From positions 186,001 through 250,000 of the forward strand of contig JAWKTN010000007.1 of NCBI GenBank assembly GCA_041399065.1: a stretch of DNA of 64,000 bases, read 5' to 3'. This DNA is from JAGQPD01 sp020426865 (GTDB lineage: Bacteria; Planctomycetota; Planctomycetia; Pirellulales; Pirellulaceae). The notes under the pieces were generated by a model. The model was not told the origin of the DNA and searched no databases. It worked only from the letters and a program-made list of their open reading frames with translations. Both the position numbers and the translations under genes were made by a program. Of this stretch, positions 1-9,208 are shown one piece after another. How positions within the stretch are numbered: position 1 is the stretch's first letter; the number at the start of each line of letters is the position of its first letter.

Positions 1-481
1 TCAGTGGTTTGATGGCAGCCATCGACGAAATGTTGATCACCACGCCTTCCCCCTGCTGGGACAGCTGGCGACCGAACACCTGTGTTGGCAGCAGGGTCCC
101 CAGGATATTCAAGTCCATGACGCCACGCAATGCCTCGGCAGGAAGATCAAAAAACGACAGATCTGGCGTGGCGGTCGCGCCCGGCTGATTGCCGCCTGCG
201 GCATTGACCAACGCGTCGACGCGAGACCACTTGCCCGTCACGTCCGCCAGGGCGGCCGTGCAGCTGTCGACCGACGTCACGTCGGTCGATACAAACATCG
301 CTTCCCCCCCCGCTTTACGGATCAAGTCAACTAGGGGCGTTCCTTTTTCGGTACTCCGTCCCAGCACGGCGACGCGCGCCCCGCGATCAGCCAGACCACG
401 TGCCATCGCGCCCCCCAGCACGCCCGTCCCCCCGGTAATCACGACGACCTTGCCGTGAATGTTGAACAATGAATCGGTCAA
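1..481 (-). CDS. SDR-family oxidoreductase, 5' part only (gene runs off the window)
   Basis: The minus strand reads as the N-terminal 160 residues of a short-chain dehydrogenase/reductase. The Rossmann nucleotide-binding motif TGGTGVLGGAMA lies near residue 16, followed by an NAAGGNQ segment and an INISS segment that carries the catalytic-serine strand. The catalytic YxxxK would lie outside the window. The start is a TTG at 481 placed after GGAGGG, a strong ribosome binding site that overlaps the last codons of gnd 15 bases upstream, so the two genes are probably one transcript and translationally coupled. The GGNQPGA stretch recalls SDRs annotated as fructuronate/mannonate-type oxidoreductases; that would fit sugar-acid metabolism beside gnd, but the substrate is inference. 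Confidence 0.85.
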   Translation of the reverse strand, partial: MTDSLFNIHGKVVVITGGTGVLGGAMARGLADRGARVAVLGRSTEKGTPLVDLIRKAGGEAMFVSTDVTSVDSCTAALADVTGKWSRVDALVNAAGGNQPGATATPDLSFFDLPAEALRGVMDLNILGTLLPTQVFGRQLSQQGEGVVINISSMAAIKPL

Positions 482-495
482 AATGGTCCCTCCAG

Positions 496-1932
<1,437 letters not shown>

Positions 1933-2013
1933 GTTAAAACTGCTTTCTGAGAGTCATTCGTATTGTTGATGCGACGCAACCCGGAGGGCATGCCAGCCGG
2001 CGATCGGCGGCTG

Positions 2014-2880
2014 TCATCCAACGGGCCAGGGTGGACTGGCAGGCAAGTATTCGTCAAACTCGCGCAACAGGGCCTCTTGATATTCACCGGCAAACGTTCC
2101 ACCCAAGAACTTGTCAATCGCTTCGTTGTAAAACCTCTCCCAGCTCTTTTCTTCATTCCCGGGATTGATGGGAAAGAACAGGCAGTTATTCGCCACTGCC
2201 GCCTTGTAGTCACCTGGCGCGTCACCAATCATCAACGTGTGGTCGGCGGGATACTTGGCGGCATTGCACAGAGTCTCTTTTTTGCTGCCGGACTCTTGAC
2301 CACAAATCGCTCGAGCGTAGCGGGCGATATCGTGTTCGTTCCATTCCGCAGTCAGCGCTTCGTTCGGCGTGGCCGACACCACCAGAATGTCGGCTTCGCT
2401 TTCTAATCGCTGCAAACTCTCCCGCACAAACGGAAACGGCGGGACACCGCGGACCATGTTCTTGACCGCCAGGTTCACCGCTTCGGACCATTCCAGGGCG
2501 CGTTTTAGCTCGGTATCGCCCGAGTCGGCAACTTTTTTTGCCAGTGCTGGATTGCCCAACTTCGATTCACCGCTGATCCAATCGCGTAGCGACTGAGGGA
2601 TCGAGATCTTGTATCCCCGCGCACGAACCTCGGGGCGGCGTTGCAACCATTCCAGGGCTTCGATCAGCGCCGGAAACCGATTGATGCCGCGGCTCTTGGA
2701 GTACAAATTCACGAACTCCGCCGCCTCACGCGCGTATTTGCTGACGCCCTGCAACTCGTAGTAGTTGACAATGTTCGGAATGAAGCACTCTTTGTGCTTC
2801 AGCTCCATCGTGTCGAAGGCACAACCGTCAGAATCGATCCCGACAAGAAATTCTCGCTGTTTGTTGATTTCGTAGGCCAT
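2014..2880 (-). CDS. HAD-superfamily hydrolase
   Basis: A 288-residue cytosolic hydrolase-like protein. Motif I is IDSDG (D16, D18), the nucleophile and acid/base pair of HAD phosphatases. A VVSATPNEAL strand supplies motif II (Ser/Thr), a Lys sits in the GSKKETL segment, and MIGDAPGDY near residue 218 is motif IV with its acidic pair. A long helical insertion after motif I, rich in charged residues, forms the cap. The closest family style is the phosphoglycolate-phosphatase-like branch, but the substrate cannot be read from sequence. It lies between gnd and the phosphofructokinase gene on the same strand, with short gaps (81 and about 100 bases), so co-transcription is plausible. Confidence 0.85.
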   Translation of the reverse strand: MAYEINKQREFLVGIDSDGCAFDTMELKHKECFIPNIVNYYELQGVSKYAREAAEFVNLYSKSRGINRFPALIEALEWLQRRPEVRARGYKISIPQSLRDWISGESKLGNPALAKKVADSGDTELKRALEWSEAVNLAVKNMVRGVPPFPFVRESLQRLESEADILVVSATPNEALTAEWNEHDIARYARAICGQESGSKKETLCNAAKYPADHTLMIGDAPGDYKAAVANNCLFFPINPGNEEKSWERFYNEAIDKFLGGTFAGEYQEALLREFDEYLPASPPWPVG

Positions 2881-2983
2881 GGCGTAGTCGCTAATTGTTA
2901 GAAGACGAAGGAAAACAAGTCTGACTGCCGCGGGGCTAATGCCGCGAAAACGCGAGCGGTGGCGACCCGTCGTGAAGGTGTTC

Positions 2984-4276
2984 TTATTTTGTTCGATCGG
3001 CCTGCGGCGTGTAGGCCGGCAACTTTTGTTGGGCGTAAATGGCTTGAAAACGCGTCAAGCGCTGTCGACCGTCCATCATCGGCAGCGTGACCATCTCCTG
3101 GCCGATCAGCGGTTTGGCATAATGCACGAAATCGTCAGTCACGTCGACTCCGCTGGGGGCAATCCACTGCTTCGGGAACGTTCGTTCGCTGTTGGCAACC
3201 TGATCGAGCGGAACTTTGTCGTAGCGGACGCTATAGGAGACACCCTCGTTGCGGAGGATCGATGCCATGTAGCCGCTTTGACCACTGGCACATAGATAAG
3301 CGGCATATTGCCCGGCGGCGTAGGCCTCGTCCAAATCTACTGTCGACGCATATGCCATGGAATGCCGCTGGTCCGTTCCGGGAACATTTGCCCGAGCACT
3401 ACCCTTGGCCGCCAGCCCGCGTTCGTTCAAATAGTTCACGACGCACTGGGCAACTGTCATTTTGCTGGCACTAAATTGTGCGTGACCGAACGAATCGCGG
3501 CGGAGCCCCAGATCGCCTACGTCAAAGCCCTCACTGATCACCACCACGCAGCGACCGTCGCGCTTGAGCTGGTCGTTGACCTGATCGGCCAGCTGGTCCA
3601 TGGAACAGTGGTTTTCCGCCATGTAGATCTGCAGGGGCAGTTCCCGGTGAGGGTCGGCCAGCCGGGCCGCCGCCGGGATAAAGCCAATCTTCCGTCCCAT
3701 CGCCTGCAACACGAGCACCGGATCGGCGGGGCTAGAACCCATGTTCTCTTCGTTCGCGTTCTGAACCGCATGCATCCAATACTTCGCCGCCGAACCGTAA
3801 CCGGGTGTGTGGTCGATCAACTTGAATTCGCTATCGCCAACGTCATTGTCGATCGTTTTGGGACCTCCCACGCCGACCAGGTCCAGACCTTGCTCGACCG
3901 CAAGCTTAGCAATCTTGTTGGCGGTATCCATCGAATCATTCCCGCCAATGTAGATGAAGTGCCCGACGTCGTGCGCACGAAAAACCTCCAGGCACCTGGC
4001 AAAGTCTTCTTGCTGGTCCCCCTTCAGCTTGTAGCGGCACGTCCCAATCGACCCCGCCGCCGGCGTAAAACGCAACAGCGCGACTTCTTCGGCGGATTGA
4101 ACCGATAAATCGAGCAGCTCTTCCTTGAGCACCCCTTCGATCCCGTGCCGTGCAGCGTATATCGTCCCGATCGAGTCCATGTCGCGGGCCGCTTCGACGA
4201 TGCCACGCAACGTACTGTTAATTACCGGGCTGGGACCGCCGCTTTGTGCGATCACCAAATTCTTCGGGCGACTCAT
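2984..4276 (-). CDS. PPi-dependent 6-phosphofructokinase type
   Basis: Phosphorylates fructose 6-phosphate, reversibly if pyrophosphate is the donor. The open frame begins at 4333 but homology begins at MSRPKNLVIAQSGGPSP, so I place the start at 4276 (430 residues). The donor-binding motif reads GGNDSMDT, with Asp in the place of the second Gly of the ATP-type GGDGS, and the next motif reads PKTIDND with Lys where ATP enzymes have Gly. Both substitutions are the known signature of PPi-using enzymes. TIDND contains the catalytic Asp. The Asn in GGND, rather than the usual GGDD, is slightly unusual. The gene lies upstream of the HAD hydrolase and gnd on the same strand. Confidence 0.92.
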   Translation of the reverse strand: MSRPKNLVIAQSGGPSPVINSTLRGIVEAARDMDSIGTIYAARHGIEGVLKEELLDLSVQSAEEVALLRFTPAAGSIGTCRYKLKGDQQEDFARCLEVFRAHDVGHFIYIGGNDSMDTANKIAKLAVEQGLDLVGVGGPKTIDNDVGDSEFKLIDHTPGYGSAAKYWMHAVQNANEENMGSSPADPVLVLQAMGRKIGFIPAAARLADPHRELPLQIYMAENHCSMDQLADQVNDQLKRDGRCVVVISEGFDVGDLGLRRDSFGHAQFSASKMTVAQCVVNYLNERGLAAKGSARANVPGTDQRHSMAYASTVDLDEAYAAGQYAAYLCASGQSGYMASILRNEGVSYSVRYDKVPLDQVANSERTFPKQWIAPSGVDVTDDFVHYAKPLIGQEMVTLPMMDGRQRLTRFQAIYAQQKLPAYTPQADRTK

Positions 4277-4416
4277 ACCTGCCTTCCAATGCGGAATCCA
4301 AACGGCGTCAAGAGCTGCGTGCGTCCCACGCATGACCCCGCATTGTAATGGTCATCATCGCCTTCCACAACGGACGCAGAACGGTCGGATTCGGCCACCT
4401 CGTCCGCCCGCTGTTG

Positions 4417-4758
4417 CTATGCCACCTTGCGATGAACCACCCGTATCGGCACCGCCACCGCGCGGCGCTCCGCCATCAATGCGGCCACCAGTCCGATAAC
4501 CGTGAAGTCGAACAGGCTTTCACGATCCGATGGTCGTAACGTCGTATCGGCCGCATATACCCGATCGACGTGCTGGGCAACGATTCGCCCCGCCTTGGCG
4601 CGGATATATCCGCGCAACTCGTCTTCGTGCATGGCATCCGCGATCACGCTCAAACGCCGTACCACCGACGGCAAGCAGGCAGCAACGATTCCGTCGGCCA
4701 GACGCTGCACGTCGTATCGGCATGAAAACGTTCCCCAAAGCTGTTGAAGATAGCTCAT
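4417..4758 (-). CDS. hypothetical protein, 113 aa
   Basis: Function not recognised. I accept it as a gene because a purine-rich ribosome binding site (GGGGGAGGGGGG) sits just upstream of the ATG, and because the composition is that of a folded, mostly helical soluble protein with alternating charged and aliphatic residues. Cys is present only near each end, and there is no signal peptide. It ends about 140 bases upstream of the phosphofructokinase start and reads the same way, so it may be the first gene of that cluster. Overlapping open frames on the plus strand have no ribosome binding site and Arg/Ser-rich shadow composition. Confidence 0.6.
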   Translation of the reverse strand: MSYLQQLWGTFSCRYDVQRLADGIVAACLPSVVRRLSVIADAMHEDELRGYIRAKAGRIVAQHVDRVYAADTTLRPSDRESLFDFTVIGLVAALMAERRAVAVPIRVVHRKVA

Positions 4759-5022
4759 AGGCCCCCCTCCCCCTCATTTCAAATCGTTGTGTCGAGCGGC
4801 GATGACGAATCGAGACAATCTCAGAATCGGCCTCGATCAGTAGATCGCCCACCTATCCCGCAAGACTTGAGCCAACCGTCGCAATGACCGGTAGCACGGT
4901 TTACACCGGCTCCTCGCTTGATGAAAACTTTGCCGTGCAACCCTTCCCTTAAGGAGACTCATGGGACAAACGACATGTTCTTGGCATGTTGTGCGGAAAT
5001 TCCCTGCAGCAGATGTGAAAGC

Positions 5023-5252
5023 GGCCGGATGAAAACCTGGCGTAGCCAAGTCCCCTCTCCCCCAAAAGGAGTTGCGCAGAATCGACGCCACATACATATC
5101 ACACGCCGCCGCAACTCCTTTTGGGGGAGAGGGTTAGGGTGAGGGGGCGGAAGCGGAATTGACGTTTCTTGCGCAATAGATTCCGCACGCCAATGTCCGT
5201 TGGCAGCGAGATTTTCATCCGAAAAGGGCGTGAGGGTGGCCGGATGAAAACC
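5023..5252. repeat. inverted-repeat element flanked by short direct repeats
   Basis: CCTCTCCCCCAAAAGGAGTTGC at 5053-5074 has its reverse complement at 5111-5132, a 22-bp inverted repeat separated by 36 bases. On both sides stands the direct repeat GGCCGGATGAAAACC, at 5023-5037 and 5238-5252. The arrangement looks like a small dispersed repeat or MITE-like unit. I cannot test copy number elsewhere in the genome. Confidence 0.6.
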
Positions 5253-5539
5253 CGTCGTTGACACATCGCCTCCCCCACCACTCAACACAAAATTCCCAAG
5301 AAATATTTTTTATTAGTCCAGCACATTGGGAGGCAGGATTCCAGGTGCATGCCGGATCGGATTCAGCCAGGGTCGGTGGTGCGATTCGGGAAAAAAGCCG
5401 GCATTTCTCGAGGTTTTCCTCAGAATCTTGGTCAAGCGTTCGCCCACGGACAGCGGCGACATTGGGGTGGGGCGGCTGAAGCGGCAGCGACGGGGCGGAC
5501 AATCGTTACAATTGTAGGAATTTATCCAACACGCGCTGC

Positions 5540-5568
5540 TTGACTTTTGTGACAAATCAGGTCAATAT
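5540..5568 (+). promoter_or_regulatory. candidate sigma70-type promoter for the LamG/PEP-CTERM gene
   Basis: TTGACT at 5540-5545 and CAATAT at 5563-5568 are separated by 17 bases, about 160 bases ahead of the ATG at 5726. The -35 match is good and the -10 match weak. Confidence 0.3.
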
Positions 5569-5725
5569 GAGCGACACTCCAAGTTTGATAGGTCGCCTTG
5601 ACCCGACGATTTGGTGCTTTTCTCGCGGCCGACAAGTGCAGGACTCGCCGCGCTGGATCAAATGGAATGCGTATACCGCCGCAACCGTGGCATTGTCTCT
5701 TTGTTTTACTTCTGGAGGTGTCTAC

Positions 5726-6625
5726 ATGCGCAAATCGATGGCAAGAATTCTTGCAAGCTGCCTGGTTGTGGCCGGGCTCATGAGTGCCGTACCCGTGGCA
5801 CACGCAGGGCTGGAAAGCGGCCTATTGAACTACTGGAATTTCGACGACAATCTGGACGACGCTGCTCACGGCTTGGCCGGCAGCGCCAGCACTGTCGCCG
5901 ATAATGGCACCTTCGATGGCACCAACGGCACCGACGGCATCGCCTATGCCGCTGGTCTGTTCGGCAGTGCCATCCAGCAAAATGGTGCCGGCGGGGGCGC
6001 CGCCGGACAAGAGGATGATGGGTTCGTACGCGTCCCGCGAAGCGCCGATACGTTGCGTGCCGGTCAGTCGGTCAGTATCTCAGCCTGGGTGAAAACCGAT
6101 GGTTTTGACACAAGCTGGCAAACGATTTTGGCCCATGGCGAAGGTTCCCAATACCGGATTGCCCGTCGTGGCGAGGATTCCGTCGCGGCGTACGCTGGCG
6201 GCTCCGGTGACATCCCCGGGTCGGCCATCGGACCGGATATCTCCGTGGGTACAGGCTGGCACCATATCTTGGCAGTCAGTGAAAACGCGGTCAGCACACG
6301 GATTTGGGTTGACGGCAGCCTGGTCGAAACCGGTGGTGCTCCCACGATTACCGATAACGGCAACGATGGAGCTCCTGGTGGTTCTTCTCCGGACCTCTAC
6401 ATCGGTGCCAATCCTCAAACTGGCGCGAACAATCGCGAATGGTGGGGGAGCATCGACGACGTGGCCATTTGGGACCGTCCGCTTGACGAAGCTGAAATCG
6501 CCACGATCTACCAAAACGGGCGTGCCGGTGTGCCGCTTGGTGGCATCGTCCCCGAACCCAGCTCGCTGGGATTGTGCAGTCTGGCGCTGATGGGCCTGTT
6601 GGGCCTGCGACGCAAGAAAGGTTAA
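5726..6625 (+). CDS. LamG-domain secreted protein with PEP-CTERM-like tail
   Basis: A 299-residue exported protein. The frame is open from 5540, but a GGAGGTG ribosome binding site precedes the ATG at 5726, and that start gives a clean signal peptide ending ...AHA. The body is one LamG/concanavalin-A-like jelly-roll: an N-terminal LLNYWNFD strand, a central ISAWVKTDGF, and a C-terminal IDDVAIWDRPLDEAEI characteristic of LamG-3 domains, likely a carbohydrate- or protein-binding module. The C-terminus is VPEPSS, a hydrophobic stretch, then RRKK: the three-part PEP-CTERM-type sorting signal, which predicts surface anchoring or processing by an exosortase-like enzyme. A strong terminator follows. 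Confidence 0.9.
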   Translation: MRKSMARILASCLVVAGLMSAVPVAHAGLESGLLNYWNFDDNLDDAAHGLAGSASTVADNGTFDGTNGTDGIAYAAGLFGSAIQQNGAGGGAAGQEDDGFVRVPRSADTLRAGQSVSISAWVKTDGFDTSWQTILAHGEGSQYRIARRGEDSVAAYAGGSGDIPGSAIGPDISVGTGWHHILAVSENAVSTRIWVDGSLVETGGAPTITDNGNDGAPGGSSPDLYIGANPQTGANNREWWGSIDDVAIWDRPLDEAEIATIYQNGRAGVPLGGIVPEPSSLGLCSLALMGLLGLRRKKG

Positions 6626-6701
6626 TCGAGTCGCAACTCGGTTGCTTCCCGTCGGGCGCAACTGTTGCATATTGCTCCAAGACGTACTTGGCGCCCGATC
6701 C

Positions 6702-6747
6702 CGGGTTGGCAAGCTGCCATCACAGCAGTTTGCCAACCCGTTTTCTT
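6702..6747 (+). terminator. rho-independent terminator of the LamG/PEP-CTERM gene
   Basis: CGGGTTGGCAA at 6702-6712 pairs perfectly with TTGCCAACCCG at 6730-6740, with a 17-base loop, followed by TTTTCTTTT. It lies 77 bases after the stop codon. Confidence 0.88.
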
Positions 6748-6905
6748 TTGAGTTTTCTATCGACTGCGGCTCATGCGGCGCTGAACGATAACATGTCTAT
6801 GTCAGTCCTTCAGGCCTGGGAGGGCCGGACAGCCCGCTCTCCAGGCCGGAAGGGCCCGGTTTCGGCGCCCCGCGCCCCCAGGGCCGAAGGCCCGACGCAC
6901 TTGTG

Positions 6906-7031
6906 TTACGGTCCAGCGCCGGGATCGAACTCGTACTCACCACCGCCGTGCTCGTACTTGTTGTCGTCGGTCGACCGAGGTTCGACATCCGTTCCATTGT
7001 TGGCGCGATCATCGGGTACGACGAGTGACAT
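6906..7031 (-). CDS. possible small ORF, 41 aa, acidic
   Basis: The ATG at 7031 is preceded by GGAGG about 10 bases upstream. The product is acidic and hydrophilic (DDNKYEHGGGEYEFDPGAGP at its end), with no signal peptide or known motif. It may equally be the 3' remnant of a larger gene. Function unknown and reality uncertain. Confidence 0.3.
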   Translation of the reverse strand: MSLVVPDDRANNGTDVEPRSTDDNKYEHGGGEYEFDPGAGP

Positions 7032-7184
7032 GCTGGTGTTTTCCTCCAGCGCGTCATGCCGTGCGGCGTTGCCGCGAAACAGCTGGGAACAGCCGTGGGA
7101 TTATTGCAGAACAATTGAAATCACGCGGTTGCGGCCAAGTGACTTCGCTATCAGAAAACGCGAGATCCACAACTCGCGTGAATT

Positions 7185-7610
7185 TCATCGTTCTGGCTCT
7201 TTGTCATGCACGGTTGGCATGGAAGCACTCTCGGTTCGGAAGTACCATCGCAGTGGCATTTCTGGCCCCCTCGCCGGCTTGGGTCTTGTTGCCGTATCGG
7301 CGATAAGTCGATGGAAAATTATCCCATACTTATTGCCGCCTATCGCACTTCCGCCAATCGGGCTGACCGCCGCCATGGACGCCATGGTCTCTACGAACTT
7401 TCACATGCCAATCGTGAACACGGCCCCCGGGCCAACGTGAAGGTAGACCAGCAGGTCAAGCACAAACTGCCGGATGCAGTGCAGGTATGCGTCAAATTCT
7501 TCCTGCCAGTTAGGCAGAAACACCAACATCGGGATCGAACAGCCCGAAGACCCGCTGCCGGTGTCCTGCGGCCGTGTGTACTCGATCAACTTGTTCCCGT
7601 TTGCATCCAA
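7185..7610 (-). pseudogene. possible gene remnant interrupted by one TGA
   Basis: The minus strand is open from 7610 to 7185 except for a TGA at 7403-7401. The first part begins LDANGNKLIEYTRPQD and then has a hydrophobic helix (FVLDLLVYLHVG). After the stop comes MAAVSPIGGSAIGG. No family recognised. The second part shares a roughly 28-base similarity with DNA at 12690-12740 inside the neighbouring element. The TGA is not flanked by Cys/redox motifs, so I treat it as decay or as two unrelated frames. Confidence 0.25.
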
Positions 7611-7876
7611 AAAGGTGAGGGACGATCAGGGTCGCGCCCGACAGCCGGTTTTCGCGCCTACCGCGTCAATTGCACGACGTCTGACACAGTGAGGAAAAAC
7701 TGCTTCGTGACAATTGGTGACTGGGGACTGCGTGGGACGATTGGCGGCTGGCGAATCCGCTTCGAACAGCAAAATCGTACGGCTTTTGCTTAACCTTTCG
7801 ACGCTTGCGACCCGATCTATGAGCAAAACAGTTGTGGATTGGCAGGGTATTCTGGGTCGGGTATTCTAGGTCGACC

Positions 7877-7905
7877 TTGTCGACTTTAACGCCGCGCAGT
7901 AAGAT
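7877..7905 (+). promoter_or_regulatory. promoter of the ancestral tRNA-Cys gene, now driving only a tRNA half
   Basis: TTGTCG at 7877-7882 and TAAGAT at 7900-7905 are exactly 17 bases apart. The tRNA sequence starts at 7919, so a transcript would begin about 7 bases ahead of it, ideal for a tRNA promoter. The tRNA it precedes is broken after position 7958. Confidence 0.55.
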
Positions 7906-7917
7906 TGCGGGCATCGC

Positions 7918-7958
7918 TGGCGCCGTGGCCAAGTGGCTAAGGCAGCGGATTGCAAATC
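7918..7958 (+). repeat. attL: 5' half of tRNA-Cys (direct repeat copy 1)
   Basis: Identical over 41 bases to 23346-23386. It contains the acceptor 5' strand, D arm and anticodon stem/loop up to CAAATC, then diverges into element DNA. It marks the left junction and carries the original chromosomal 5' end of the tRNA gene. Confidence 0.9.
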
Positions 7959-7974
7959 GTGAACATATCTTCAC

Positions 7975-8000
7975 AAAACACCTTTTTCTTCGGTGTTTTT
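7975..8000 (+). terminator. terminator just inside attL
   Basis: AAAACACC at 7975-7982 pairs with GGTGTTTT at 7992-7999 with a 9-base loop, and the right arm runs into a T tract. It would end the abortive transcript from the old tRNA-Cys promoter about 17 bases beyond the att repeat. Confidence 0.55.
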
Positions 8001-8019
8001 GACACCCCTGCCTCAATCC

Positions 8020-8070
8020 GGTACACCTAAAAAGCCCTCTAAAACCGTCGTAGCAGGTGTAGGGTACACC
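8020..8070. promoter_or_regulatory. left-end GGTACACC repeats, candidate integrase arm sites
   Basis: GGTACACC occurs at 8020-8027 and 8063-8070, with a partial opposite-orientation copy AGGTGTA at 8055-8061. The same word, as GGTGTACC, is repeated at the right end (22941-22960 and 23221-23289). Confidence 0.5.
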
Positions 8071-8168
8071 CGCGACACACGTTTGTCTTTTCGTGGCGAT
8101 ATCGTCGAGGGCCGGCCGTACCACTGGGTGAGTCGTATGGGTTCATAACGGAGAATCGCATCTTTGAC

Positions 8169-8471
8169 CTAGTCACCGAAGAAAATCCGTCGGATCAATT
8201 CCGATACGCCAAACGCCATCCATGTCGTACCCATGATCCACAAAACGCCGCGGGCCGCCTTGCTCCATTTCTTTGCCTCATCCGACGGCAACAAGGTGAA
8301 TAGTATGTACCCGGCAAACGTAATGATCGCCAAGGGCGGCCAGATGACGTGATCGAAAAATGAATTGAGGCGAGCATTCTCGATCCCTGCGACCCTGCAA
8401 AATATCATGGCCACCGCAGCGACCCCCAAAACGATTGCAAGAGCAAAAAACAGCCGCCGAGCGTATTTCAT
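8169..8471 (-). CDS. small membrane protein, cargo of the element
   Basis: A 100-residue protein from the ATG at 8471 (the frame is open from 8498). Three hydrophobic segments are visible: FFALAIVLGVAAVAMIF, then IWPPLAIITFAGYILFTLL, then a weaker VLWIMGTTWMAFGV near the C-terminus. The N-terminus (MKYARR) is basic, as for an inner-membrane anchor. No family recognised. It is divergently arranged with the zinc-ribbon gene at 8572, the two sharing about 100 bases of upstream DNA, and it lies next to the left end of the element. Confidence 0.6.
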   Translation of the reverse strand: MKYARRLFFALAIVLGVAAVAMIFCRVAGIENARLNSFFDHVIWPPLAIITFAGYILFTLLPSDEAKKWSKAARGVLWIMGTTWMAFGVSELIRRIFFGD

Positions 8472-8571
8472 CTGCCCACATACCCCCGTGATCGTCAATG
8501 GATGGTGCGATGCCGTTCACACGAGAATTGTAGACAATGTTGACATGACGAAAAAGGTACGACTTACGACG

Positions 8572-8877
8572 ATGTCCGACACGATGCTACGCGAGCACAA
8601 CCCATACGACCCGCCGAAGAGTACGCCGGCTCAGCGCGGGACGGTGCGTTCTATCTTCAGGCACAAGTGCTGCCCTAATTGCGGTACGCCAGTACTACGA
8701 CAGCTGACGCGGAGCTTCTTTTGGACAGGCGGAAAAGCACGGTGGACCTGCAGAAACTGCGACGCAATCCTAAAGCCCAATAGCCGAAAGCGTAGATTGA
8801 CGTTCCTTGGCTTCTCTGGCTTGGTTATAGGTTACCTCGTCGGTCCGCAATTGTCCGGGGTGCACGACATTGGTTAA
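8572..8877 (+). CDS. zinc-ribbon membrane protein with NPYxPP N-terminus
   Basis: A 101-residue protein beginning MSDTMLREHNPYDPPK, an N-terminal motif common in small planctomycete membrane proteins. Two Cys pairs follow, CCPNCGTP and CRNCDA, about 30 residues apart and typical of a zinc ribbon. The C-terminal segment LTFLGFSGLVIGYLVG is one likely membrane helix. An earlier in-frame ATG at 8545 is possible; I prefer 8572 because the NPYxPP motif normally sits close to the start. Function unknown. A second NPYxPP protein (17156-17506) lies in the same element. Confidence 0.6.
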   Translation: MSDTMLREHNPYDPPKSTPAQRGTVRSIFRHKCCPNCGTPVLRQLTRSFFWTGGKARWTCRNCDAILKPNSRKRRLTFLGFSGLVIGYLVGPQLSGVHDIG

Positions 8878-9208
8878 TTGGGAGCTCGCCGTTTTGGCTG
8901 AAATACATACCGGTGTTTATCGCGATGTGGAACCTAGACGCGGTCGTGCAAGCCGGTTCCGATAGCCCCGGGGAATCGTCGCCGCCCTTGCCGACTTCGT
9001 AGAGCGATCCTTTCCGCCCTCGACGCCGCGGCACGCGACGCTCATCCGTCGCTAGAAATCGCCATCTAACGCTCTAAAAGCAAAGCCCGTGCCAATGATT
9101 TATCATTTACCGCTACCGATGCGCCAGCACAGTGTCAGTTCGCATGGGAATCATCTTCTACTTCATTCCCTCTTGAACCGTTAATAATGCTTGTGGTGGG
9201 CGCTTACA
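8878..9208. other. intergenic, no gene seen
   Basis: Between the zinc-ribbon gene and the stop codon of the LRR gene. A 70-codon minus-strand frame exists but lacks a ribosome binding site and any family resemblance. No hairpin with a T tract is obvious. Confidence 0.4.

Larger units (their letters stand above)
4759..5725. other. intergenic region, about 970 bases, with repeats and a candidate promoter
   Basis: I see no convincing gene here. It holds an inverted-repeat element flanked by a short direct repeat (5023-5252) and, close to the downstream gene, a candidate promoter. Open frames in all phases are short, Arg/Ser/Pro-rich and without ribosome binding sites. Confidence 0.5.
6748..7876. 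other. gene-poor stretch with decayed coding fragments
   Basis: About 1.1 kb without an intact recognisable gene, just outside the left end of the tRNA-Cys element. It contains a GC-rich patch (about 6810-6900) in which GGCC-containing words repeat, a possible 41-codon ORF on the minus strand, and a minus-strand open segment interrupted by TGA (7185-7610). The longest plus-strand frame has Arg/Ser/Pro-rich shadow composition. Confidence 0.45.

Noticed and set aside
7401..7403. second possible Sec-coding TGA
   Set aside because: No redox motif or conserved fold around it, and no downstream Cys; better explained as decay or separate frames.
6574..7440. 288-codon plus-strand frame after the LamG gene
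   Set aside because: It runs through the terminator hairpin, has Arg/Ser/Pro-rich composition and no ribosome binding site; no family likeness.
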